Part shown: piece after piece, positions 1 to 7,700 of the stretch
Numbering within the stretch: position 1 is the stretch's first letter
How the letters are laid out: every line of letters begins with the position of its first letter
Virus record (IMG/VR): IMGVR_UViG_3300025450_000159
Location: 1-20,183 of that record
Strand: one strand, 5' to 3'
Source of the DNA: a virus
DNA length: 20,183 nucleotides
Program-made: the position numbers and the translations under genes
The notes under the pieces: generated by a model
Told to the model about the DNA's origin: nothing
Seen by the model: the letters and a program-made list of their open reading frames with translations, nothing else
Databases searched by the model: none

Positions 1-707
1 CTAAAAGGTACGTTGTAATAAGTTCCAGAGACATATCCTGATCCTCCAGAAGTAATAGAACCCAACGCAGTAATTTGAGCCTGAATAATACTGTCAGGGT
101 AATAAAAATAATGTAACTCAGTTGAATATGCTTGATCAGGAGTCGGCCCAAGCATAAAGCTAAGATACAAAGGTGCTGAACTCTGAGGGCCAAATAACGC
201 ATAGTGCTTTGGTTTATTTTGATAGCTCGAAGTCGGATAGCACTCACGAATAAAGTTTACATCTTTATTCAATAGATATAAGTAATCCGTTTGGAAAACA
301 ATGTTTCCAGATACTGCACCAATGTTATTCTGAGATAAAGTAATCGTAGTGCCACTTACACTAAGCACTACACATTGATTACCAATGTTTGTACCGCTTA
401 CACTTTGTCCCGCAAATATACCTGTGTTGGATGCAACAGTAATGGTATTTGTGCTGACTGATCCAGTGCCAGTAGTTGTCACACTTGAAAATACCGCCAA
501 TGAATAAGGAGCTAAAAAATCATTGGGGCAAGACAAGTATGCATTACCAGCAGTCACATTGCCCGTCACATTCTTACGCAAAGACGGAAACAAAATAGAG
601 TTGAAAACCCTTTGCTCCGTTTGCGTAATAAACGTATTCATGTCAACCGTAGGAAATGTATATTCCAAATACGAATTGACTTCGTTGACGAGCTGACTAT
701 AGTTCAT
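1..707 (-). CDS. Head-tail adaptor-like virion protein, partial (cut by left edge)
   Basis: I translated the minus strand from the ATG at 707 and found 235 codons open to the window edge, so the C-terminus is missing. The N-terminus (MNYSQLVNEVNSYLEYTFPT, then EQRVFNSILFPSLRKNVTGN) matches my memory of a conserved podophage family annotated as an SU10-like adaptor; its role would be to join portal and tail. The start overlaps the stop of the upstream gene as ATGA (707-704), so translation is probably coupled. Residues about 74-138 are Gly/Thr/Ser-rich and contain a FAGQSVSGTNIG...SGTTITLS repeat that appears to interrupt the conserved core, which resumes at YLYLLNKDVNFIRE. The last visible residues (SGGSGYVSGTYYNVPF) look like the start of a second inserted module. 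The family assignment is from recognition, not a search. Confidence 0.72.
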   Translation of the reverse strand, partial: MNYSQLVNEVNSYLEYTFPTVDMNTFITQTEQRVFNSILFPSLRKNVTGNVTAGNAYLSCPNDFLAPYSLAVFSSVTTTGTGSVSTNTITVASNTGIFAGQSVSGTNIGNQCVVLSVSGTTITLSQNNIGAVSGNIVFQTDYLYLLNKDVNFIRECYPTSSYQNKPKHYALFGPQSSAPLYLSFMLGPTPDQAYSTELHYFYYPDSIIQAQITALGSITSGGSGYVSGTYYNVPF

Positions 708-1027
708 GCAAGCGGGCCTCTGGACATAATGCCACGCTCAGCAGCACCAGCACCACGCATCTTCTCACCAGAAGTTTTAACCTCATGGTTGTTGCCAATG
801 GATACAGTTCCATTCAAAGGAGTCCAGTTCTTGCGAGTAGGCATCTTTACTTCCAAGCCAATGTGATCAGGCAAGTCACTATCAGAATCAATACTTCTGG
901 TAGTCACTGGCTTGTTCTTCATAGTATGGGGTTTTGCATACTCATCAGCATAGCCATTGGTAATACCCTTGGCTTTAACAATTGCTGGACTGTCTTTCTT
1001 GTCAACAGGAAATTTCTTTGCTTTCAT
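704..1027 (-). CDS. Conserved small phage protein, 107 aa, unknown function
   Basis: This is a basic, soluble, probably largely disordered protein (MKAKKFPVDKKDSPAIVKAK...) with a C-terminal GEKMRGAGAAERGIMSRGPLA-type tail. Similar tails (KMRG.GAA..G..SRGPMA) are common in small proteins of phage virion modules. A GTG at 1039 is in frame, but it overlaps the GGAGG sequence that serves as the ribosome-binding site for the ATG at 1027, so the ATG is chosen. The gene begins one base after the stop of the upstream gene and ends in an ATGA overlap with the adaptor gene. Its place among adaptor genes suggests a virion or assembly role, but this is inference only. Confidence 0.7.
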   Translation of the reverse strand: MKAKKFPVDKKDSPAIVKAKGITNGYADEYAKPHTMKNKPVTTRSIDSDSDLPDHIGLEVKMPTRKNWTPLNGTVSIGNNHEVKTSGEKMRGAGAAERGIMSRGPLA

Positions 1028-1028
1028 A

Positions 1029-1253
1029 TTAGCCTCCACGCTGATAACCAGCTCTTGCTAGATTACGTCCTTCGGCTTTCATGCTGTCTTGACTAACACC
1101 AGCTAATCCGCCTTTGGCGTACTTCTTAATCTTGCCACCCTTTTTGAGTTTGCTCAGATCAGTTTTCTCGCCTTTGTGTTCTTGTTTATCATGCATACCA
1201 AAAGCTTTTTTGATTAGCTTTTTATCTTCTTTAATGTCATCATGCTTAGCCAT
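1029..1253 (-). CDS. Small Lys/Gly-rich protein, 74 aa
   Basis: The protein starts MAKHDDIKEDKKLIKKAF and has a Lys/Gly patch at residues 37-49 (KKGGKIKKYAKGG), then a tail MKAEGRNLARAGYQRGG. An AAGGAG Shine-Dalgarno lies 6 bases upstream of the ATG at 1253. An in-frame extension to 1388 is possible but would run back through the zinc-ribbon gene and has no ribosome-binding site, so it is rejected. There is no membrane segment or recognised domain. The KGGK and YAKGG motifs recur in two other small proteins of this cassette (3619-4284, and a YKKGG variant at 2972-3232). Nucleic-acid or capsid-surface binding is possible but unproven. Confidence 0.68.
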   Translation of the reverse strand: MAKHDDIKEDKKLIKKAFGMHDKQEHKGEKTDLSKLKKGGKIKKYAKGGLAGVSQDSMKAEGRNLARAGYQRGG

Positions 1254-1264
1254 TTTTAGCTCCT

Positions 1265-1669
1265 TTAAGATATAGAAATTGTAACTGTACCGACCGCAGT
1301 TGTGGTAACTAAATTGTTGGGTGTGAGTAGCGGAGGATTGAACTGACCGTAAAACTCTTGTGACCCACCAATAGGGTTCCAACCCCACTGCGTATCCCTA
1401 GAACCGCCTGACGGAAATCCTAAAGAATCTAATCCTGACGTTACATATGTCGTATCTGTTCTTGGCTGACGAACTGCCTGTGGATCATCAACTGGGTACA
1501 TACCCAATTGAAGTTGTGGATGATCTGGATCCCAGCACTCAGGACACACTTTAAGTTGATAAAGCTTGGTCTTGATGACTTCAAACTTTAACTGTTTTAA
1601 TTTGTACCTAAAGCCACACCTATCGCACTGGGCAATACTGTACTTGCCAGAAGCGAAACGATTACCCAT
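1265..1669 (-). CDS. Zinc-ribbon virion-module protein, 134 aa
   Basis: Residues 15-45 carry two CxxC knuckles (C15/C18 in CDRCGFRYK and C42/C45 in CPECWDPDHPQ), a clear zinc-ribbon arrangement. The segment CDRCG.RYKLKQL...KVCPEC..P.HPQL is a pattern I recognise from small proteins next to adaptor genes in many podophages, though its function is not known to me. The C-terminal half is Pro/Gly/Thr-rich and ends in a hydrophobic TTTAVGTVTISIS segment that could form a beta strand. The start codon overlaps the stop of the upstream adaptor gene (TAATG at 1669), so translation is coupled. It is probably structural or an assembly factor; DNA binding is an alternative. Confidence 0.75.
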   Translation of the reverse strand: MGNRFASGKYSIAQCDRCGFRYKLKQLKFEVIKTKLYQLKVCPECWDPDHPQLQLGMYPVDDPQAVRQPRTDTTYVTSGLDSLGFPSGGSRDTQWGWNPIGGSQEFYGQFNPPLLTPNNLVTTTAVGTVTISIS

Positions 1670-2625
1670 TACGGACTACCTGATCCAATAAACTGTTGTC
1701 TAGGCACAAACCTAATTGCCGCCTTCTCCCTGTCCTCGCCCGCAGCTATGTCAAACTGCTCATCATAAGCTTGCTTGAGCATTTGGATACGAGGCATCAA
1801 TTCTGGGACTTTCATTGAAATGTGGTACGCCAATCCCGCAGCTACGGCTGGCAAGAATCTGAAGTTCATATCTTGGACATTCGGCCCTGCGCCCGCATCC
1901 TGCACACGCCGTAAACGCCAATATGCAAAGGTATATGTAGTAGTTCCGTCTGGTGTTGGCCATACTGTTATCGCTGGTAGTTTAGGAACATAGACCGCAG
2001 CACCTATTACATACGACTGTGCCGTGGTATTGTTTTGTGCCCTAAAGCAATTTTGTAAAGTGTTACCAGAAATGTATGAATAATAAATAACTTCACCGCT
2101 TACAGAACCTAATTGGATATAGCCATTTGCAGCCAATCCTACGGTGCTAGAAAGCGTTATTGTGGTGTCGGTTGCCGCTACTGCTGCCGCCGTTTGAATC
2201 GTTGTGAAAGCGGTTTCTCCCGACATCCTTTGTACCCAAACCTGGATAGGACGAGATTGAGTAAGCTTGTTAGGAATAGTCGCATAGGTAGAAACACTGA
2301 TACGGGTAATAGTCAGATCAGCTTGGTTGGTTGTGCTATTTGCATTTGTACGAACCACATGATCTAACAAATCAATCGTATCTGTTGGCAGTGGATAAGT
2401 GTTTAGACCCTGTTGCATGGTAATCACACCCTGGTCTATTGTCCACATATTGATGCCACGATTCTGCCACTCGATGGTCATCAGGTTCATTGATCTGCGA
2501 GCAGTGCGCAAATCATAGCCAGAACGCATTTCACGACCAGCCCTCTCCCAAGCCTCCTCTGCTATTTCAGCGAAGTCAAGGTCAAAGGCTGTCGTGCCTG
2601 TAGTAGTTCCAGCATTGATAGACAT
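1669..2625 (-). CDS. Probable head-tail adaptor / tail accessory factor (P22 gp4-like), 318 aa
   Basis: The N-terminal part is helical and highly typical: FAEIAEEAWERAGREMRSGY then LRTARRSMNLMTIEWQNRGI and MWTIDQGVITMQQGLNTYPL. I recognise this pattern from podophage proteins that profile searches relate to P22 gp4 / T7 gp11-type adaptors, which form the ring below the portal. Residues about 140-215 form a Thr/Ser-rich beta segment (TDTTITLSSTVGLAANGYIQ...) like modules in other virion proteins here, possibly inserted. The C-terminus returns to a helical region (FLPAVAAGLAYHISMKVPEL). The start is coupled to the upstream stop by TAATG at 2625-2627 and no strong Shine-Dalgarno is visible. Confidence 0.7.
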   Translation of the reverse strand: MSINAGTTTGTTAFDLDFAEIAEEAWERAGREMRSGYDLRTARRSMNLMTIEWQNRGINMWTIDQGVITMQQGLNTYPLPTDTIDLLDHVVRTNANSTTNQADLTITRISVSTYATIPNKLTQSRPIQVWVQRMSGETAFTTIQTAAAVAATDTTITLSSTVGLAANGYIQLGSVSGEVIYYSYISGNTLQNCFRAQNNTTAQSYVIGAAVYVPKLPAITVWPTPDGTTTYTFAYWRLRRVQDAGAGPNVQDMNFRFLPAVAAGLAYHISMKVPELMPRIQMLKQAYDEQFDIAAGEDREKAAIRFVPRQQFIGSGSP

Positions 2626-2975
2626 TATGCACTAGGCTGTTCTACAGCAGGTGAGGCTGATTCGACAGAGGTATCTGCAACAGATTCGTCAGAAGCCACG
2701 GCAACAACAGTATTATCAACACTATCATCCACGGAGCTATTTGTTTCAGTATCTTCATCAAATTGTTCATGTGGCACATCATCCATAAATGCTGCTACCG
2801 CCTCCTGCGGAGCTTCTTCAATCGCATCTTGAACTGGGTAAATCTGTGCATCCAAGTCATTGATAACTCCTTGCAAATCTTCGCTAATAGCGCCCCAAGA
2901 ATTAATCTGATGTTGTGCTCTTTGGTTCAATTCATTAAGAATAAAAGCCGCATCTTCTTTGCTAATTTGAATCAT
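2625..2975 (-). CDS. Acidic small protein, 116 aa, unknown function
   Basis: The N-terminal 45 residues look helical (MIQISKEDAAFILNELNQRA, then QHQINSWGAISEDLQGVIND). The remainder is very acidic and Ser/Val/Thr-rich without Lys or Arg, so probably disordered. Acidic disordered tails occur in assembly chaperones and DNA-mimicking phage proteins, but nothing here shows either role. The gene overlaps the preceding one by ATGA (2975-2972) and hands over to the adaptor gene by TAATG. It contrasts sharply with its very basic neighbour, which suggests the two could interact; that is speculation. Confidence 0.65.
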   Translation of the reverse strand: MIQISKEDAAFILNELNQRAQHQINSWGAISEDLQGVINDLDAQIYPVQDAIEEAPQEAVAAFMDDVPHEQFDEDTETNSSVDDSVDNTVVAVASDESVADTSVESASPAVEQPSA

Positions 2976-3232
2976 TTCTTTTTCCTCGTTTTAGCGGATT
3001 TAATAAAGTCTGCTTTTGATGGAGCACCTTTAGATCCTGGCTTGCGCATATGCTCGCCAGAACCCTCTGCTATCCTCTCCTGCTTTGCATGGATGTTGGC
3101 ATAAAGTCCAGGATGATTAGCCATTCCGCCCTTCTTATACTGCTCAAAGTCAGTATTGTCACGGCGTTTCTTCATCTTTCCTTTGGGCATCTTTGAGGGA
3201 TTCATATCCCCCATACCACGACTTGCCATCAT
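2972..3232 (-). CDS. Basic small conserved phage protein, 86 aa
   Basis: This Lys/Gly/Met-rich protein carries YKKGGMANHPGLYANIHAKQ followed by ERIAEGSGEHMRKPGSKGAP and ends in SADFIKSAKTRKKK-like residues. The pattern (LYANI..K..RI..GSGE.MR.PG.KGAP) is one I recognise as widespread in phage virion-module small proteins without assigned function. The start overlaps the stop of the 58-aa gene as ATGATG, and its own stop overlaps the next start (ATGA). It is strongly positively charged, so binding to DNA or to the acidic neighbour is possible. No transmembrane segment is present. Confidence 0.68.
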   Translation of the reverse strand: MMASRGMGDMNPSKMPKGKMKKRRDNTDFEQYKKGGMANHPGLYANIHAKQERIAEGSGEHMRKPGSKGAPSKADFIKSAKTRKKK

Positions 3233-3405
3233 TTGTGCATCCCCTTTAAGGTTTCTGCTAAACGTGCTCTTTGACCTAGCTTGCCAGGTTTCTTAGCTGC
3301 TTTAGCAAGTTTCTTGGCTGGAATCTTTTCACCTTTTGGTACGCCCAACTGCTCATGCAATGCACCAGCTCTTTTGATTGCGTGTTGAATCCATTTTTCA
3401 GCCAT
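3229..3405 (-). CDS. Small basic protein, 58 aa, conserved type
   Basis: I found this gene by translating the minus strand from ATG 3405; it is below 60 codons and easily missed. The protein begins MAEKWIQHAIKRAGALHEQL, continues GVPKGEKIPAKKLAKAAKKP and ends GQRARLAETLKGMHK. The pattern W(I/L)..A(I/V)K..GALH..LGVP.G..IP..KLA.A....G.L..RA.LA.TL is familiar from many phage small proteins. The upstream sequence TAAGGATTTATC gives a Shine-Dalgarno, and the stop overlaps the next start (ATGA at 3232-3229). It fills the otherwise unexplained space between two cassette genes. A 64-codon frame at 3276-3470 covers much of the same stretch in another phase and is rejected. Confidence 0.75.
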   Translation of the reverse strand: MAEKWIQHAIKRAGALHEQLGVPKGEKIPAKKLAKAAKKPGKLGQRARLAETLKGMHK

Positions 3406-3414
3406 GATAAATCC

Positions 3415-3609
3415 TTAAGCTTTACCGCCGTGGCACATGCTTTCCTGATGCTTATGTAAATGCTCAACAACTTCGTGATGCTTTACATGACCAGCAGCAT
3501 GATGACCATAGTGGTGATGGTGATGAACGTGACCATTGGCTTCATGCTCCTTTAAATGGTGAACCATGTGTTTATGTTCTGTGTGGTGTTCGTGATGTTC
3601 GTGTTTCAT
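3415..3609 (-). CDS. Extremely histidine-rich small protein, 64 aa (39% His)
   Basis: By direct count 25 of 64 residues are His, with a run of five at residues 29-33 and many HH or HxH pairs; most of the rest is Glu, Lys, Val and Gly. It has one Cys (C59) near the C-terminus. The Shine-Dalgarno AAGGA lies in a leader (TAAGGATTTATT) almost identical to that of the following 58-aa gene. It has no signal peptide or membrane segment. The composition predicts binding of divalent or transition metals (Zn, Ni, Cu, Co, Fe), a chemical expectation rather than proof. It sits directly downstream of a second His/Met-rich gene, so the two may have diverged from a shared low-complexity ancestor or act together. 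Confidence 0.75.
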   Translation of the reverse strand: MKHEHHEHHTEHKHMVHHLKEHEANGHVHHHHHYGHHAAGHVKHHEVVEHLHKHQESMCHGGKA

Positions 3610-3618
3610 AATAAATCC

Positions 3619-4284
3619 TTATTTCTTATGATGAATCTTACCGCCATGCTTTTTAGCATTAACGATTGGGCCGTCACCTACTGTATTACCCTTCATCTTT
3701 TCCTGAAGAGCACGAGTATGTCCACGTTCTTGGATAGAGTGTTCGCCGTGTCCTTTGTTTCCACCAGCTTTAACTTTTTCCATCTTTTCACCCAATGGGT
3801 ATTGACCAGGAACATGACCGCCTTTAGCATAATGATGCTTAGCTTTACCGCCGTGTTTCAAAGCCTTTTCGCCCATGTCTTTTGTATGTGGCTCATGCAT
3901 CTCACCGCCCTTATGCATATGCATATGGTGCTCAGCCATCGCCAAATGGTGATGAGCTAAATGCTTATGGTGAGTCTTTGTCAAACCACCATGTGCCATT
4001 CCAGGAGCACCCATAGCGCCAGGAGGCATACCACCTGGAGCAGCCACAGGAGCAGGAGCTGCCATAGGCTTTGGACGATTTCTACTTGCTTTCATTAATG
4101 CGGACATTGCCATAGCCGCTTTAGGATTCATTGCCATATCACCACCTCTTTTAAAATGTTTGCCTTTATCGGCTTCCGCAAAATCACGACCCACGGATTG
4201 TGGAACGTGCACCTTCTTTGCAAAAGCCTTATTATGGGCTATTGCTTCCATAAAGTCATGTTGTTTCTTACTACTACTTGGCAT
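3619..4284 (-). CDS. His/Met-rich low-complexity protein, 221 aa
   Basis: The N-terminus (MPSSSKKQHDFMEAIAHNKA, then FAKKVHVPQSVGRDFAEADK) matches a small conserved phage motif I recognise in virion cassettes, function unknown. The rest is low complexity: a Met/Ala/Pro/Gly stretch at about 50-98, a His/Met cluster at 105-124 (HHKHLAHHHLAMAEHHMHMH), then KHGGK at 143-147 and 212-216 and YAKGG at 152-156. By count it has 27 His and 18 Met. His/Met clusters suit copper or other soft-metal binding, but no enzyme motif is present. The stop precedes the His-rich 64-aa gene by only nine bases. It could be a virion surface protein, a metal buffer or a disordered assembly aid. Confidence 0.7.
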   Translation of the reverse strand: MPSSSKKQHDFMEAIAHNKAFAKKVHVPQSVGRDFAEADKGKHFKRGGDMAMNPKAAMAMSALMKASRNRPKPMAAPAPVAAPGGMPPGAMGAPGMAHGGLTKTHHKHLAHHHLAMAEHHMHMHKGGEMHEPHTKDMGEKALKHGGKAKHHYAKGGHVPGQYPLGEKMEKVKAGGNKGHGEHSIQERGHTRALQEKMKGNTVGDGPIVNAKKHGGKIHHKK

Positions 4285-4289
4285 CCTTG

Positions 4290-4529
4290 TCAGCCTCTTT
4301 GACGAATAAGGAGATCAATTTTTTCTTCAAGCTTGTTAAAGCGTTGGTCAATGTGGTCTGTAATTCGATTAACTTCTGCATTGGTGACATATTCACGAGC
4401 AATCTCCTCTCTGGTTTTGTTCAACAGAATATCAATTCTTTTGACTTCTGCAAGTTTGTCTTTTACAAAGAAACCAATTATCCCTATGACTAAAGACAAT
4501 ATAGCATTCCATACAACCATCGCATCCAT
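4290..4529 (-). CDS. Small membrane-anchored coiled-coil protein, 79 aa
   Basis: Residues about 5-22 (VVWNAILSLVIGIIGFFV) form one hydrophobic transmembrane segment. The remainder is a charged amphipathic helix with heptad-like spacing (VKRIDILLNKTREEIAREYV, later RFNKLEEKIDLLIRQRG) that probably forms a coiled coil. Proteins of this shape are frequent in phage tail and lysis regions and are sometimes called holin-like or spanin-like, but no lysis enzyme is visible next to it, so I do not call it a holin. An inner-membrane or virion-internal membrane-contact role is plausible. It lies one base downstream of the DUF6321-like gene. Confidence 0.66.
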   Translation of the reverse strand: MDAMVVWNAILSLVIGIIGFFVKDKLAEVKRIDILLNKTREEIAREYVTNAEVNRITDHIDQRFNKLEEKIDLLIRQRG

Positions 4530-4530
4530 G

Positions 4531-4770
4531 TTAACACTTCCACTTTCTTAGGCTTTTATTGATGCGGCTATCTGGATCTTTTGCTGTTTCAGATCCAGTT
4601 AGCTCCCTCTTCATTCCTTCCATGCGGGCACAAAATGATTTCTTGCGTGATCCGCCTTCAGGCTGAGGAGGCTTAATGTTATGCCCCTCTGCCTTGAGAC
4701 TGGCTCGCCCTTTGGCATTTAATCCACCACTGGGATTCTTGCCTTCTTTACGAGTCCAAGCCCCGCTCAT
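4531..4770 (-). CDS. DUF6321-like conserved phage protein, 79 aa
   Basis: The opening SGAWTRKEGKNPSGGLNAKG, followed by RASLKAEGHNIKPPQPEGG and a KKSFCARMEGM segment, is the pattern I recognise as the DUF6321 family, found in phage genomes without a known activity. The protein is basic, Gly/Pro-rich and soluble; the C-terminus (SLRKWKC) has a terminal Cys. The start codon overlaps the stop of the large virion protein (TAATG at 4772-4768). Its reproducible place in phage structural or packaging modules hints at assembly, but the name assignment is from memory and should be checked by a profile search. Confidence 0.72.
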   Translation of the reverse strand: MSGAWTRKEGKNPSGGLNAKGRASLKAEGHNIKPPQPEGGSRKKSFCARMEGMKRELTGSETAKDPDSRINKSLRKWKC

Positions 4771-7700
4771 TACGCCATTGCCTCTTGAGCAACTACGTTC
4801 ACTTGAACCGTAGCACCCGCAGAAGATGTAACCGCAACCGTCAAAATGTCAGCTACGTTACCTCTTACGTTTGTTAATACAGGAAAGAAGTTACCCAAAT
4901 CAAGCTGTTGCAAACCATTAGGAGGAGTTGAGAATGCATATACAACCTCGCCACCAGTACATTGAATTGCACTTAAATCTTGTTCTGCAAATGAGTTATA
5001 TGAACCCAACGTATTCAAAGCAACAAAGCTTGCATTTTGCAATGACAACTGATTAGTAGGTGTACTAGAAATCAACTCAACCAAACAAGTTGCAGATGAA
5101 TTTAACAGTAGTGTTGCAGGTAGCAATTGACCACGATCAATCAATCCAATCTGATAGCTGTTTCCAGATGCAGGAGCATTAGCTAAAGGTTGTCCAGTTA
5201 CTACATCACCAAATGTAATTGCACTTGTTGTATTAGATGTAATACGTCCTGTATATGGAGATACTGCCGATGCGCCAGACACATAAGAACCAGGAGTAGT
5301 AGTACCGAATGTAATTGATGCAGTTGTTGTTGGATTAGTTGCTGGAATAGAAACAGACCAAATACCGTTATAAGTAGTTGGGCTTGATCCAGAAATAATA
5401 ATTACATCACCTTGCTTTAACCCGTGAGCAGAAGCAAAAGTAATCACAGCAGAGTATTGAGTCAAACCAGCAATGGTTGAGCTTGTAGCCGCAGCAATCG
5501 CACTGATGGATGGCAGACTAGCCTGATAGTAAACAAACTTACCAACCCATTGATTCGCGGCCCAATATGTAGCCGTAGGAGTAGATGTCAGTGTTGCACC
5601 GCTTACCAATTGAATTGGTAAAACCATTGTTGTGGTTGTTGGAACTTGCTGAATCAACCAAGTCTGCGCCGCATATGTTGTTGTTCCAGTTACAGTTCCA
5701 GATACAGTACCTTGGTTTGTGCTTAATTGATAAACACCATTGGCCGCTGGAGCTTGAGCTGAATATTGTCCTGAAGCTTGTACAGTAAATGCCTTGTTTA
5801 AAGTAATTGTAGATCCGTTAATCACAGTAATAATTGTGCTATTTGGAACTCCAATTCCTGTAAATATTTGACCTACTGCAAAGTTTGTTCCTGCGGCCAA
5901 TACAACCACGCTAGAACCAACTGCGCCACCGCTTGCATAAGCTTGGCTGGCTGCCATTGAATAGAATGTATAAGTACCTGCGGCTTGAACTGTTAAGTTA
6001 TTACTTAAAGTAACTGTCGCAGTAGCAATAGATTCAACAATAGTTCCAGGAGGAACGCCTGTTCCAGTTACATATTGACCTGCTGAAATGCTTGTACCTG
6101 CGCTGAGCACAATAGTATTTTGACCTGCTGCACCGCCACTAGCAAATGTAGGAGCAACAACAGATGCATTAAACGCTGTCAATTGAGCTGTAATTGTCGT
6201 ACCAGAAGTTACACCAGTTCCACTCAGTGTCATACCTGGTTGGAATGCTCCACTCGCTACGGCTGTTGTTGTCAACAATGTAGATGATGCTGGTGCATAA
6301 ATAGAATATGTACCTGCCGCTTGTGTAGATAAGTTTGCACTTAAAGTAACGATAGCAGTTGTTGGATATACAACACTTAAGCCATCACCTGGATTACTTA
6401 CGGTTCCGTAGTAAGTTACAGCAGAAATTGTTGTTCCTGTAGCAACACCAGTACCATTAACAACTTGTCCAACCGCCAACAAGTTTGGCTGACCTGTAGA
6501 TGCGCTTATTGCGTTTGATACTAAGAATTGATTAGTACCAGATGCACCACTTACGCTAGTGCTACTTTGGAAAGAATAATTTGCCAAAGCTACTGCCGCA
6601 TTAGAGATTGAATAATTAGTGGATGTTGATGTAGCAACTTGAGTAAATGAACTAAGAGTTACATACTGAGCTGGGTTGTTAGCATTGGCTGGGTTAGTCA
6701 CTGCATAGCCATGAGCAGATGCAAATGTAACCAAAGCTTGTCCGCTATTGGGCTGACCAACTACAGAAGATATGGCAGGAGTTGCCGCACTGATTGTTAA
6801 TGTCTGTGGTGATCCACCAGTACAAGCCGCATTGGTCTGATCAAAAATATCAGATCCAACTGCTCTCATCCTGAATGACATTGCAGGATAACGAACAGAA
6901 GATGCGGGAACTGTACGGTTTTGAGTCTTAGCATTATTACCATATGAATAGGTAAATCCACGCTGTTTATCAATTGATCCTTCAATCAATACTGACACAC
7001 CATAGTGAGTCATTAATGAAGCTACTGCACTACCTGTATCTCTTTGCTCATAGCGTACTGGCAAGTTACCTGTACGGCTCCAAGGAGTAGTTTGTGAACT
7101 ACCTGTATATGCGCCATTACCTGCGCCAATTTGGTGGAGGATATAAGGCTCGCCATTAAGAACCACACCCCAACGCAAAGCACCAGCTCCGTACCATGCG
7201 TATTCCATCCATATCATTTGAACCTTAGTCCAGTCCAATGCATCACGGATTTGTTTGTTGCCGTTCCATGTATCTGCTGAAAAAACAGTATCTACTGGTA
7301 AACCACCAGAGTCAGAACGAACTACTACGTTCATTGCATATGGATTGGTTGGCGTTGGTGTTCCATACTGCATAAAGAATATGCCATTGGAATCATCAAA
7401 AATACCTACACGCTGATACTGTCCAGTTACAGAAGTACCAAAGTTAACGTTAGATGCCATGTAAAAAGTTTTACCTGGCTGGTATCTATGGTAAGGACGG
7501 CTTTGACGAATCGTAATATCGCCTGGAGTATTACCTCCACCAATGTTCATTGATACGCCGCCAAGACCAGGGTTCTGAACTATATAGGCTTGACCTGATA
7601 CGTTTTGAATAACATTTTCCCAACGCAGTGGTTGAACGCCGTATTCAAAGTCAGCATCATAGATGTTTTGAGATTGAGATATTTTTAACTTACCAACAAC

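Noticed and set aside
1254-1388. N-terminal extension of the 74-aa gene to 1388
   Set aside because: It lies inside the zinc-ribbon gene in another frame and has no ribosome-binding site; the ATG at 1253 has AAGGAG.
3276-3470. 64-codon minus-strand frame
   Set aside because: It overlaps both the His-rich gene and the 58-aa gene in a different phase, lacks a good start signal, and its composition is not protein-like for this cassette.
3415-4284. Sequencing or vector-derived His tag
   Set aside because: The His codons are mixed across two natural genes with native leaders and spread over the whole proteins, not a terminal tag with vector sequence.
4290-4529. Holin
   Set aside because: One transmembrane segment and a coiled coil are compatible with many roles, and no endolysin or spanin gene is adjacent.
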